Origin: Malachius bipustulatus
Lineage: Eukaryota; Arthropoda; Insecta; Coleoptera; Melyridae
Length of the DNA: 64,000 bases
Direction: 5' to 3'
NCBI GenBank assembly: GCA_910589415.1
Contig: OU342633.1
Coordinates: 39,314,210-39,378,209, forward strand
Position 1 is the first letter of the stretch. Every line of letters starts with the position of its first letter. The notes under the pieces were generated by a model. That model was given only the letters and a program-made list of their open reading frames with translations, had not been told where the DNA came from and searched no databases. Below are positions 36,318 through 47,929 of this stretch, in pieces. The position numbers were made by a program, and so were the translations under genes.

Positions 36318-36799
36318 TACACAAAAAATAATTCATTTTCTTTCAATAATAAAAAAGGCTGAAATAAAAAATATGAATTTTCCAGTTTTTTCAGAATATT
36401 TCAGCAACGACTGAAGTTGCCCCAAATTTTGTTTCAGTTTTTTAATAAGATTGAAGCTGTGCAGCTCTTTACTACTTTAACCGACCCTGTATCTCTCTCT
36501 GCTAGTTCTCAAGATGCTGAGAGAGAAAAAAAAACGTTTATTATTTCATTTATTTCAAGGTAAACGCAGCGTTTTGACGTTTGAATAACTACCTACCTAA
36601 CATAATGAAATGAGTTTATTGTCGTTTGAATTTCGTGAATGTAGATATTTACCGCTGTTATGTTTCTTCCATTGCTGTTGTCAATTATTAATAAGTGACA
36701 CGTGACTAGTTGTAGGTAATTTGTTTGTGTATAAAAATGTGTGATAGTAAGTTGAATGGGATTTTATTTAGTATTACATAGGCGAATGCATGTAGGATA

Positions 36800-38225
36800 C
36801 ATATTTCGAAAGCAAAAGAGGAATGCCAGTGACATCAACGAGTTGGTTATACATGGCGAATACCTAGTAAGAAATCGAAGAAAAAGTCCCGATCTGAAGT
36901 ACAATAAAAACCATTTTCATTTCTCATTCCGATTTCCAGCAGTACCTATACCTATAAAATAGAAATATGGTAAGAGGAAATATTTTCAGATTTAGCGAGG
37001 CTCTAAATTTGAAAATCAAATAAAATCTCCATACTTTTTAAAATAATACTGGAATTTCATTCCCTATGGCAGATTTATGCCATAACCAGCAGTTACAGCG
37101 AATGTGGAAATGATCGGAAGGAAAACCGAGCGCGTGAAAATTGGCAGGACAGTCAGTAGGTAACAATAATTCTATGGTCCCTGTCCCTGTCCCTCGTTTT
37201 ATATCTCAGCAAGATCCTATATTGTCGGCTGCAGAGCAGTAGATTTATGGGAATTTACATCAATATTTGCTAACGGTTCTAAGCGTTTGCGAACGACAGC
37301 GAATCTAATTTATGTGCTCATTTCAATATTTGCCGCCCGAACAGAAACTCTAAATGTTCCTTCTACCTATAATAGATAATAGAAATATCATAACCTCAGG
37401 TTCACGTACGTTCTTTCAAATGGATCTAAAAACGGATATTATAGACTTAAATCACATAGCGAGTGCTCTTGACAACTGAAGTATTCTCCTACAAGCTCAA
37501 TAACAAAAGCAAATGTTCAAATTTCTCCTCCAAACGAAGTTCTGTTTCATAGATCAAAAGCTTAGAAGAAAAGCTCTCAAAGTTACTATTAGAGCCAACT
37601 ATTCCGGAGATCTGGATGTCTTATATACTACAAAGAAAAAGATAATGAATAATGAGTAGAAGGTATCATGAAAACTGAATAATAACGTTCATTTAATTAA
37701 TAAATAAAATAAGATTTGTAATAAGTATCTTTTGTACTCATGACTAGAACGCGGCGAGTGTACAATTGTTTTACCATGCGAGTTTTGTACTATACTTTTT
37801 CTACAATCACATTTTTTTCCCATCAAAAAACAAGATTTATAAAAATTTTCAATGGAAATATGAAACAGAAAAGCTAATTCAAAAACCTAGATAATTGTTG
37901 ATTATGTATATCATTTACTGTTGCATGAATGTTGCAGTTTACGCTTTTTCAACTATTAAAGTTACAGGATGTCCCAGCTCTTTCGAGTCGTTCTCTACGG
38001 ACCAGACGATGAATTTTTCTAAATTTTTGCACATCAAAATTCAGTGGAGGTAAGTGCAGCTCATCTTTGCGTCCAAAATTTTCCCCAAAGATATTACACG
38101 AAACGTGAAGCACTTTTACGAGCTTTTCTGCCAGTTTTCAGACCTGATTTAGGGACTAGGACAATTTGACACACACCCTCCTTCCAATAGCTGGTTATTA
38201 CACCAACTTCAAATTAAGCCCAACC
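36800..38225. other. About 1.4 kb without recognised features
   Basis: A possible single MITE end, ACAGGATGTCCCAGCTCTTT, occurs at 37,972. No partner end was found nearby. Confidence 0.35.
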
Positions 38226-38239
38226 ATTACAAGAAGAAA

Positions 38240-38409
38240 TGTTTCCGACAAATCATTTTGCTTATAGCTTTTGATTTTCTTCCTGATCGGCACACTTTTC
38301 TAGTGGTGGTGATGTGACAGACTGATGAGATGGAACTGACTATTGAAACATCGATGTCTCTGTCTTCACCATACTATTAGAGTAAATGTGTCGTTCAGAA
38401 AGTATTATT
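38240..38409 (+). mobile_element. 170-bp hammerhead-bearing retroelement with 14-bp target duplication
   Basis: The segment is flanked by the identical 14-mer ATTACAAGAAGAAA at 38,226-38,239 and 38,410-38,423, the signature of a target-primed retroposition event. A diverged second copy lies inverted at 54,073-54,237. It starts TGTTTCCGACAAATC, carries a complete hammerhead motif in its second half, and has no coding capacity. Candidate classes are a Penelope-derived fragment, a retrozyme-like element or a SINE. It has neither tRNA boxes nor a poly(A) tail. Confidence 0.75.
38316..38364 (+). ncRNA. Hammerhead ribozyme (complete core)
   Basis: Stem I 5' strand GACAGA, core CTGATGA (38,322-38,328), stem II GATGG/CTATT (five pairs with G-U) around loop AACTGA, core GAAAC, short stem III ACAT/ATGT with loop CG, cleavage triplet GTC (38,356-38,358), then TCTGTC, a perfect six-base complement of stem I. 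Every conserved core residue is intact, so cis-cleavage after GTC is predicted. Confidence 0.8.
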
Positions 38410-38423
38410 ATTACAAGAAGAAA

Positions 38424-41400
38424 CATTTTAATTAAAGACAATTTTCACATGTAATGGTATTCCTAATTCCCACTCTCCCACAACATGTAATACTGGGCAT
38501 TGGAAAATCATTATGTTACTCAGTGAATAGGTACACTCTCAACAACAATGAGGTGGTCCATTCATCCGTTCTTGAACTTGATTTTTATTTTGAAGTCGCA
38601 TAAAAACAATGGAGTATGTTACCTACTGAAGATCGCACTGAAGATATTACACTACAGCCTGAAGAAACATTAAATCATTAGATACCAGCGCGCCAAGTCC
38701 TTGCCTCACAGCTTCTCGCGTTCTTTTATTAGCCTTCTGTAAGTTGGAGATTCTAGAAGCTTTGAAATAACATCAGTCTTGGGAAACTTTCTTCGAACAT
38801 TACCAAAGAAGCGGCTAAGAAGATACTTGTTCTTAAATGTTCGAAGCGTTCATAAATCCTCTTGAATAACAATGCAACACAGTCCTTAAACACACACGGA
38901 AACTTCATAGTTTCATCGAGAAAATGATTATGCAGATTATAGTGGACGTAGCTCTTAAGCTAACCATTCCTGGAGCATCGTTCTTTCCTCGTCGACTTTT
39001 CTCCACTCCAACAGTATTTCCATGGGGAACTGTTCTTTTTGGTTGCAAGTATGATTAAATTTGCAGCAGTTTTTCTCGTTTTAATACTCGGGATATCCGT
39101 AGAGCTATGCTCTATCAGGACAATTTTACACCAAGTGTAATTTCTCTCCTAGACTGCTCCACAAGGGAATTTATTACTTGAACATGAATTTCCTTCCGTT
39201 TCTTTTTGTAGAGCTTACAGAGAAGAAAATACATTACAAAATTATTTTCCGCCACTTTAACGGTATATTAAGTTTACAAGCTTTTTTCTGTAAGAAAATC
39301 TGTTTAGAAAAAAAATCTCTTTGTGACACAAGTTGCAAAATGGGAATATACTAAGCATGTAAGAAAATTTCCTATGAATAGTTCTATAAGTGATCATAAA
39401 ATATAAATTTATGAACTCTATAAAGTATTATTTTATATTGTTAAAGTGGCAAGCTTTATGAAGATTCATGAAAACTTACTTTTAATTGTCATTTAATGTC
39501 AGTTTTAAGCACAAGTGCGTAAAAGTATGTCACTTTTAGGCACTTGTGCACGATGTAGATATGTTACGGTGTACACATTGGCCGCTCGCAAGTGGGACAC
39601 TCGCCAGGCGGTGATTTTAGTTTCACGGGCGACCGCCGCGCTGCGCTGCTGTTCTTTCTAGTCTTAAATTCAAATATTGGTTTTCAAAAATCGTGATTTT
39701 GAATGTCCGGAGAACATAAAAACGGTAATTCTGCACTATTAATTAAACTGACAATCGACACGATCGTAGACCCAATGCAGACCGGTTAGTCTTCGCCTCG
39801 GTAATTTCATGTGCATTTACGTGAACAATGAAATATTATTAAAGTTGTGTATTAGTGATGACTTACATGACATAATGATGAATAGCTACAACGTGCATTT
39901 ATGCCCAACAAAATGCTATTTCTAAACTAAAATGACAACCAAAATGGCAACTTTATCAAACGATTTAACAAAAAATCATTTTGCTATAAATGTTCCTATA
40001 TGCTTATGAAATATGTGAAAGTAAAGCTAACGTAACTGTTCGCAAGGAAATGAATTGTCCTTTGAGAATAATATGTTTTAAATTTGATTCAACAAAATGT
40101 CAAATCCACACTTTTAAAACTAAATTCATCACAAAGTTTATTCTATTTCCGCAAGTAGGGAAAATATTGTTTTATGTGTGTGTATATTCTTTCAGCATAA
40201 ACTAGGGTTCACAGGGGGAATTCCGTATTGTTCCAGGAAGGGTACAAACGACAAACCATGGATCATTAATTTGCGAGACCATTGTCGGATCATATATCTC
40301 TATTCAGAAGGCAAAGCCGGCAATTTTCAGCTCAGTTTGCTTGCAGTTGTGCCGGAGCAGTGTGGTGTAAAGTGGAAACATACATCCTCCCCCCTGGTGT
40401 TCCGTATCCGCAACGAGTGTAAATGTAATTATCCGCGGGACCGTCTCCAGAATCCGCTTTTCCTGGAAGCCTCGAAAAGGATTTCCAGTCTCGAAAGCAC
40501 GCAAATTATATTTCATCAATCACAGCCGATAAAAAAATCTCAATTCGGTTCACAGTTGTTCATTCAACACAAAAGATAATCCAGTATCAGCCTTAATATC
40601 CGAAATCCAACAAAATTAAATATTTTCTGTTTTAGTTAATATGCAAATATATGTCAATGCTGAAATTCTTCATCAATTGGTAGGTGATTTCGTTATCTGC
40701 GCAGATATTTCGTGGATAATACAAAAAAGTAGCACTGGGAAAAAAGGCTGCAAGAAAAACGAAATATCAATAAATTCGATTTTGAAAAAAGGTGAAACAT
40801 AAATCTGTTCCTTGCCAAATTGAACTGAAAGAATCTTTACTGTACAGTACTGAAAACCTGCCACTGGAGTAAAAGAACTACAGAAACTCCTGTAAAAATG
40901 CTGCGAGGTCTAGACTCTAGAACCATCGCGTTTTTGATGACGAAGACGCGAGACAGCTTCTCATGTACTATTTGTGCCCAGCACTCTCACAAACCAGCCA
41001 TACCACTTTTGAATTTAGTGACAACTAGAAAAAAGAGTGCCATCAATAATTTATCATTTATATATTTTTTACACTTAAAATTTTAGCTCAATATTATTTG
41101 TATCCATTGAATCAGGGGATTTGAGCATCATTAATTCGGGAGTTAATTATTGTATCGACAAGGGTCAAAAGCAGGGCATTCATATTGTCACGTTCAAAAG
41201 GGGTTGAGCTGTCGGTAACAAGTGATAAGATGGAAAGTTTGGAACAACAGTCAACAGCAGAATGATCGAAGAGCCGTTGAAGAGATGAACGACCGTTAAT
41301 TTTAATCTCAAATGATTATGCAAAATGTTGTCATGTTCTTTCAAATTTGGGTGATTTAAGCACAACTTTGATCGAGTAAAAAGACAACAACTCATTACAA

Positions 41401-43971
41401 CAACACCCACTCATTAAACGCGTTAAAAACATCAATTTCATACGTCTATCTTCTAAACTACGAGAATGGTCCTATTGTATTTGAAAATAATGCTCTTTAA
41501 TTTTCACTGCCAATTTTCAGGCTTATACGAGGGTGGGGGGCGGTGATAATTGCTTTCGTGTACCGATTCCCTATTTCATTCCCTCGTTCCGTGAGAGCAG
41601 AACGAAGGATTTATGTTGATCGAGAAGGCACTTGATATCGGCCTATACTTGAGTTTTGCTTCTCTACAAGCTTCCACTTAATTTCCACTAACTCAAACAT
41701 GCAATAAACTGTTCAAACTTCTATAAATACCCTCCCGTAACACCCGCTTCATCTCTTAACAACAATCCCAACTCCGCGTTAACTTGAAACAGTAACGAAC
41801 GGGTCTGTTTTTTTCATTTATAGCTCGATCGGCAATCAACGTGAAGTTTTATTTACACAAAACTCCAACACTTGATCCTCGGCGTGTAAAAATAGAGCAA
41901 AAGGGGAAGCTGTAACAAGCGAACGGTAATTAAAGACCGAATTCTAACGAAATCGCCCTGAAATCCCTGAAGCAAGGAAACCAAATCGACAACAAGGGCT
42001 TCAATTAAGGAGCAGATCTTGCAATGATAACTGATCGAAGTAGCCTGTGAAGGGACACAATTGCCCTTTTTACCTCCCATTCCAGGGATTTAACGAAGGG
42101 TGTGGGAGACGAAATGACGGCAGATGTTCCACTGTTTCAGGCGAGTCAGCTACATTGAGAGGTTTTCAGTTGGCGAAAGCCTCTTTCATTCCATGAAAAG
42201 AAGACTTTATAGATTAAGAGGCCATCTCTCTAATAGAAGAGTGCAAAATACTCCTTTAACTTGAGTGATTTGGTCGGGGAAACCACCACGAAATAAAATT
42301 AACACAAAGTTGAAGTTTCGCTTGTAAAATTACTATTATATCCTGAACCTATCGATACCTGCAAAATGTCCTAACGCTGAAGTAGCCAGTAATTGGAATT
42401 AATAGAAGCAACTGGAATTAGTTTGGTGATTTTTTTAATATCTTCGCTGGTATATCTTTCCATAAACGCAGAGTATCTGGAATTTACGAAAGCTGGCCCA
42501 ATTTCTATACAAAATATCGCTTTGTGAAATGCCAAAGTTCAGATACATAAATAATGTACCCTTCCACCCAACCATGAAATTCTATGACATCCTTACGTAT
42601 ATGAATTATTATACGTAGGTTAGTTAAATCATCCCCCCATCGCTGATAATAATCTTTCTTATCTGGTCATTTGAAAAAAAGGGAAATTAACTATTGAATC
42701 TTAAGATGCCTTTCTCACGATACCTTCATGAGAATTGAACATTCATTTAATTTCCTTTCGCCTGGAAAATTAACAACTGAAAACTCGAACGTCGAAAACG
42801 TTTTGATATTCATAACATTGTCATGGCTTTTAATTACAATATTTCATTTTCGATGAAATGAATTCAATTATGAAAAAAATTTCTTGAAACGTATCTTTAG
42901 ACAAAGGAGTTTTTTACTGAAGTTAAACAAAAGGTCTTTGAATTGAATCCAGCTGTTGGCTGAGAAGTATGGCTGCTTGTACCTTACAATTATTCATTGA
43001 CATGATTTCTTTTTTTATCTTAAAAAAATTGTTTGATACGAGAATCTCGACAATGACAAGCTAGACGCGTAGGAAAGCAGATTGGCTAGTCGATTAGTCC
43101 AGAAAGACAAGTGAAGGCTTGGACGTTGTTATACTATTTAGTGTTATTTACCAAAATGTCTCTCGAACACATTAATTTACCGTAATCGGCGTAAAAAAAA
43201 ACTGACACAATCACAGCCAAGAGCAAATTAAGAAAGAAGTACGAAACTTTATACTTTTTAAAGTTTTATCTCCATCAGTTAAGTCTTTGCGATTGAAAGT
43301 CTGCGATTGCGCTTGGATTTTTATAATGCAAAGTTTGACAACATCGCACTGGAACATGCGGTTATTTTCATAGGAGTTCCTGGACGAATTTTTGCTTTTT
43401 CCCGGTCGTTGTCTGAAATGACATTGAATGGAATACAATATACCGCAGATTATTCATGTCTTTTATCTAGAGTGCTCTCCACATAGGACGCGATATCGAA
43501 ATCAACCAAAGGGAGATATGACTGGATTATTTTCGGTGCTAGATTTGTATTCCGAAATGGGTTTTGGTTTTGATGTACGGTCCCAATGTGTCTTGACTGA
43601 CTGGCGCTGTCTGTTGCTTTGAAGAGCGAAATGCGATGTTGTCAAATCAGAAGTTAAAACCCTCGATTGTTACATTTTTTTATAAACTTTTTGTTGAAGA
43701 TAAATAGCGAGAAACAAAAAAAGACTGACCCGTTTTGACCGATTACAGAGAGCGCCAGTTAAATCTTAATGCATGAGTTACATCAAAAATCAGTTTCAAA
43801 CTCGTAGTTTTCACGCTAAAAAAACGTATAGTTATCATTTTTCAAATTGGTAAGATGAAAACAAAAATTCATTTATAAATTATTGTAAAAGAAAATTCGA
43901 ACTTTGTACACCCTGTATCTCTTAAATCTGCGGCTTTTGTATGAGACATGTTATTTAGTTTAATAGTCCTA
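38424..43971. other. About 5.5 kb mostly unique sequence
   Basis: No mobile-element protein or long inverted repeat was found. A 134-codon open stretch at 40,178-40,579 (plus) follows a TTCTTTCAG acceptor-like string at 40,188-40,196. Its product shows no recognisable domain and the antisense strand is open too, so I do not call it a gene. A GC-rich patch at 39,560-39,660 (GACCGCCGCGCTGCGCTGCT) could be a regulatory island or a repeat end. Conserved-looking unique DNA cannot be judged from one sequence. Confidence 0.4.
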
Positions 43972-44069
43972 CAGTAGAGTCCCGCTTATCCGAATCATAT
44001 AAGGCACAGGGTTTCTCGGAGTTGTGAATATTCGAATTAGCCAATGGTCGGATTATCGGGACTCCACTG
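43972..44069. mobile_element. 98-bp pogo-like MITE
   Basis: Ends CAGTAGAGTCCCGCTTATCC and GGATTATCGGGACTCCACTG form an inverted repeat, TA on both sides. Same terminal family as 24,062-24,519. It abuts the downstream end of the antisense LINE fragment. Confidence 0.8.
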
Positions 44070-44071
44070 TA

Positions 44072-45000
44072 TTTAAGTGTCTCTAGTTTCCAGATTGTCA
44101 AAAAGCAAGAAAAGTAGCGGCCACAGGTTTGACCCTTGGGGTACACAGGAAGTGGGTGAGAAAGTATCCGAGATATGACCATTGTATAGGACACGTTGCT
44201 GCCTGTTAAGAAAAAAATTAAATCAAGAATGACAGCAGTTGTGAAGTAAACCCAAAACGATCGACCTTTCTCAACAGAGCATCATGATCGATCCGATCAA
44301 ATGCCTTCGAAAAGTCGATGTAAACCACATCCACCTGCGCCTGACCATCAAAAAGATCTGCAACAAAGTACGTGAAGTAAGCTAAGTTAGAGACTAAAGA
44401 CAGCCGTTCCATACAACCATGCTGGCAGGGAGAAATTGACTGAGAGACCACAGGATACATGCAAAAGTACAACGACATCTCAAATATAATGGCGAAGTTA
44501 TTCCAGATTGAGATGGGTCTATAATAATTAGTTATGGGAGCTGAATTCACATTTTTTAAGATCGGACACACTTTGGCCATCCTCCACACGTCCGGAAAGG
44601 TTGAGGTCTTCATGAGAGAGCACCATATCAACTGCGAATGCACTCAATTTGAAACCATAGGTCAGTCCGTCATCGTGGATGATGACTGTGGCGAATATGC
44701 GCTGTAAAGTACTCTGCAAAAGTATTCACTATATCACTGTTCACCCAGCGTCCTTTACCACATGTGGAATTCTAGTGTTACCTCTTTTATTCTGAACAAA
44801 CCTCCAAAAACATTTCGGCTCACTCATGAGACTGTTTTGATGACTATTGATATAGCTCTTACTACGCACTCCTTATTCTTACCTTAATCACACTTCGAAT
44901 CTCTCTAAACTTCTGAAGCTTAAAAAGTTTTTTTTAAGAATTTTTGTGAAACACTGACCATTACTAAGAGCTGACACTTTTTTTTTAATATTCTCAGATC
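44072..45000 (-). pseudogene. Jockey-like LINE reverse transcriptase fragment
   Basis: Reading leftward on the minus strand: a pre-RT region with SEPKCFWRFVQNKRGNTRIP (near 44,815); FPDVWRMAKVCPILKNVN; the motif-A segment QVDVVYIDFSKAFDRIDHDA with catalytic Asp (near 44,300); and finally VPQGSNLWPLLFLLF (motif B, near 44,120). The longest open piece is 44,218-44,643. Frames change several times, and the YADD motif and C-terminus are lost at the pogo-like MITE. Family role: reverse transcription of the LINE RNA. This copy is inactive. Confidence 0.8.
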
Positions 45001-45254
45001 AGATTTTCCAAGCGACCTTTGGAGATTCTATTCAACTATGTACAGTTTGGCAACCCTGAGTTAACTGGGGTGAAAAGGGTACCCAGTTGGTTTGTTGGAG
45101 AGAAACAATGAGAAAGCACAAAAATTAAAAGAGGCAGCATCGGTCTTAACTATGTAGGTACGACAAAGTCGCTCCACTCCAGTAATTATGGGCTGCGAGA
45201 ACTTGCTCATATACCCAGCTTCAAGTAAACCAAATAAATAAGTAGTTAAAAAGA
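45001..45254. other. Short spacer, nothing recognised
   Basis: About 250 bp with no supported feature. Confidence 0.4.
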
Positions 45255-45345
45255 CACCACAAATATCTAGAGCAAGATTGGGATTCGAACCCAGTCTTTG
45301 CAGATATTATCAGTAATTTTTGGTCCTTCGAGCCGGATCCATTCA
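45255..45345 (-). repeat. tRNA-related SINE fragment
   Basis: The minus strand has a strong T-arm/B-box, CTGGGTTCGAATCCCAA, preceded by GGCTCGAAGGACC as a possible A box. Flanking sequence is not a canonical tRNA. Confidence 0.4.
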
Positions 45346-45651
45346 TCCATCCATTAATTGGAACAAAACGTTGACCTTGGATTTTTTATATTAATTTTTC
45401 ATGTTGATTCAATTTTTCTCGTAATTTTTTTACGAACAAAAAAATGCCACAAAGTGAGCTTGATATTACACTTAAAAAATAGGCATTATGCATCATTTGT
45501 TGCAATGTTATCGCACTTGCTTTTGCTTTACTTTAAAACTTTACACAAGCTTAATTTTAATGATCTTTTATGATCTAAACATTTACAACTGAAAATTAAC
45601 ATTTTAGATTTAAAAAAATGATGGAAACGCCATAGTAACATCAATGCATTT

Positions 45652-45775
45652 TTTGACTTCATGGACTCGTTCATATAGCCATGACCGGTACGTGACTCGA
45701 ACCCACCATCAACATTACCATGACGACGATTAGAGTACTGATGCCTAATTAAGCGAGGCCACCAGCCGCTCATAA
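45652..45775 (-). repeat. tRNA-derived SINE head
   Basis: The minus strand reads TGGTGGCCTCGCTTAATTAG (A box with a GCC/GGC D-stem), then after about 45 bases GTGGGTTCGAGTCAC, a B box within a pairable T arm (GTGG/TCAC). The spacing fits a pol III promoter of a tRNA-derived SINE. The antisense open frame across it is a by-product. Confidence 0.5.
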
Positions 45776-47267
45776 AAGCCCTTGATATGTTTTAACTTTC
45801 TTTCAAGTTTTAATAAATCTTCTTTTTTTACATATTAGCGAACATAATACTAAATACCACCTACTCTAAAAACTTGTTGCCAAGATATTCTCAACTTTAA
45901 GTTGATGCAATAATTTTGCAATTTCCGATTTTAAAATCGTTGCAAGCTGGTTAAACGGTAAAGTCATAAAATATTTGATTACCACATTAAGCACCAAACG
46001 ATCATAATGTATCCATAAATCTTCAACGTCTATTCCCGTTTTCCAAACTGACAACACCGTCCGAATTGTTTCTGGAGAAGGAAAAATAAAGAACTGCTAG
46101 CTGGCTGGGAAAATCCAGTTTGAGTCTGCAATTGTTCACGTCTGGTTTTCAACAGCACTCCTGAGATGCGCCCGACCCCCCCTAGAGGGATGGAATATAT
46201 TAGGGGGGAAACATAAGGGGGATTGCGCTTAATCTAGTACTTCTGCTATCCTTTGAATTTTGGCCTGTCTTTGAACTGGAACACCGCCAATTTCCTGACT
46301 TCTGAGGGTTATCTAATCTATTATAGACTTCCAAGGTTTAAAAATGACATTATTATTATCATCACCTAAGTCAATAATTTTCTGTTATTAAAGGAATAAA
46401 TTTTTAGTTTATACAATTACGTAGCTTTATCCTGACGGAATTATTATTATTAGAAAACTTAATGAACTGAAACTGTTTTTATAGGAATGATCTTTGTTGC
46501 AATCTTACAGAGAAAAAGAGCTCTTTAAAGGATTTTTTTAATTCGGACTATGATCAGGAGGTCTAATGATTGGTTCTAGAAATTAACTGATTTCTTCCGC
46601 TACCAGCTTTTTTCTCAAAACCTTGAAAATGTTTTCGTAATTATACACCCTTGTAAAGATTAAACTGCTGATAAGGTAACATCATATAAAACATAACTGA
46701 ACGGTGCTGCGTTAATAGGCCAGGTTAACTGAACCTAGGCGGAGGCCTCCCGCAATAATAATAATCCTAAATAATTCGTAAGTCAAAACCATTATCTTCA
46801 AGGTCTACCTACCAGTGTTATAATAATTGTATATTAAAATACCCTAATATGAATAAAAAAGAAATTTTTTCCTATAATATTTATAATGATACCTACCTTC
46901 GACAAATGATCCACATATTATGTAGAATTACACGGGCATTATGTAAATATAATGCATACTTGACTAGGCTCTTATTTACAGTTCGCTACTTTTGATTTGA
47001 ACGCAACAACTGAAGCGCATCCTTGAGACGCGACGCTGACTTTACCGTTCGTCGAAATTTGCGGAATAAACATAATTTCACGCTCTTTTTACTACTTGCT
47101 GGTAGAGGAGAATTTATTTATTGGAATGTGAAAAAATTCGACAGCAAACAAAAAGACAAGAACAAAATCAAACTGGCTTAATGCTTAGTAAAATCAAGGC
47201 TTTGTGATAAAAATAGGAGTTTTGGTCCTCTTCGGCTTGTCACATTTTTATAATTATTTCGCTCTGG
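45776..47267. other. About 1.5 kb without recognised features
   Basis: AT-rich; only a short G- and C-rich stretch near 46,170-46,220 stands out. No gene is supported. Confidence 0.4.
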
Positions 47268-47269
47268 GT

Positions 47270-47822
47270 CTGCCGGATTTCCCTACATGTGGGAAAATTT
47301 AAGCCTCCTTTCTAAAGCCAATATTGCCAATTAGACAATCTAATAAGTAGTAGAAGTCCGGAGTATAGAGTTCTTAATGTGTTTTTATGCAAATTAGCTC
47401 TATAGTTATGAAACAACTGCAAGGTCATGGGAACGCTTGACAATGGGCTCGAATGATGGGAAGGGTAGCTTCTTGTTTCAGCACCTGCAAGGTCATTCAT
47501 TATTCATTCCGAACAAAGGAAAGGATCCCTATTGTTCGGAATAATTGGTGATCTTGCAGGTGCGACAACAATCGAGACCTGTCAAATCTCCCCATTATTC
47601 GAGATGATTAATGACCCTGAAGGTGTTCCATAACAATAGAGCTAATTTGCTTGAAACACATTAAGGAGATCTCCGGACTGTCTATTATGGAAAATTTTTA
47701 AACATTCACTAGATTCGGGTGGGGGGTTGCACCTAGCTACTCTCAAATAAGGCGGGGCTTAACATTTCCCTATAGATTATGTGGGGAGCTTGAATTTGTC
47801 TAGATCTAGGGAAATCCGGCGG
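47270..47822. repeat. Foldback MITE, about 553 bp
   Basis: GCCGGATTTCCCTA at the left end pairs with TAGGGAAATCCGGC at the right. Arms remain alignable inward (GCAAATTAGCTCTAT at 47,389 pairs with ATAGAGCTAATTTGC at 47,636). Non-coding. Confidence 0.75.
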
Positions 47823-47929
47823 GCCAAATGTCTGCCTATCTACTCAAATTCAAATTCTTCGTATTGTAATAGTACAAAAGTAATGACCTAAAAAAAACAA
47901 AGAATAACATAACGAGCTGCTTGTCTTCC

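Larger units (their letters stand above)
33402..36799. repeat. Three tandem copies of a 1,134-bp unit
   Basis: Units start at 33,402, 34,536 and 35,670, each beginning GAAACCCTGTGATCTAGTCG and ending GCGAATGCATGTAGGATAC. They differ only by rare substitutions (GGCGATACATA in unit 1, GGCGGTACATA in 2 and 3), a 6-base deletion in unit 3, a 4-base insertion in unit 2 and the length of a C homopolymer (15, 11 and 17). Such similarity means recent tandem amplification or homogenisation. Each unit carries a U6-like sequence split by a MITE. Confidence 0.95.

Noticed and set aside
40178..40579. 134-codon open stretch downstream of an acceptor-like TTCTTTCAG
   Set aside because: The opposite strand is open over much of it, no domain or signal peptide is visible, and no neighbouring exon was found. 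Length alone is not decisive in this window.
45528..45773. 81-codon minus-strand frame
   Set aside because: It overlaps the tRNA-derived SINE head; its WWPRLIRHQ-type product is a read-through of the tRNA-like region.
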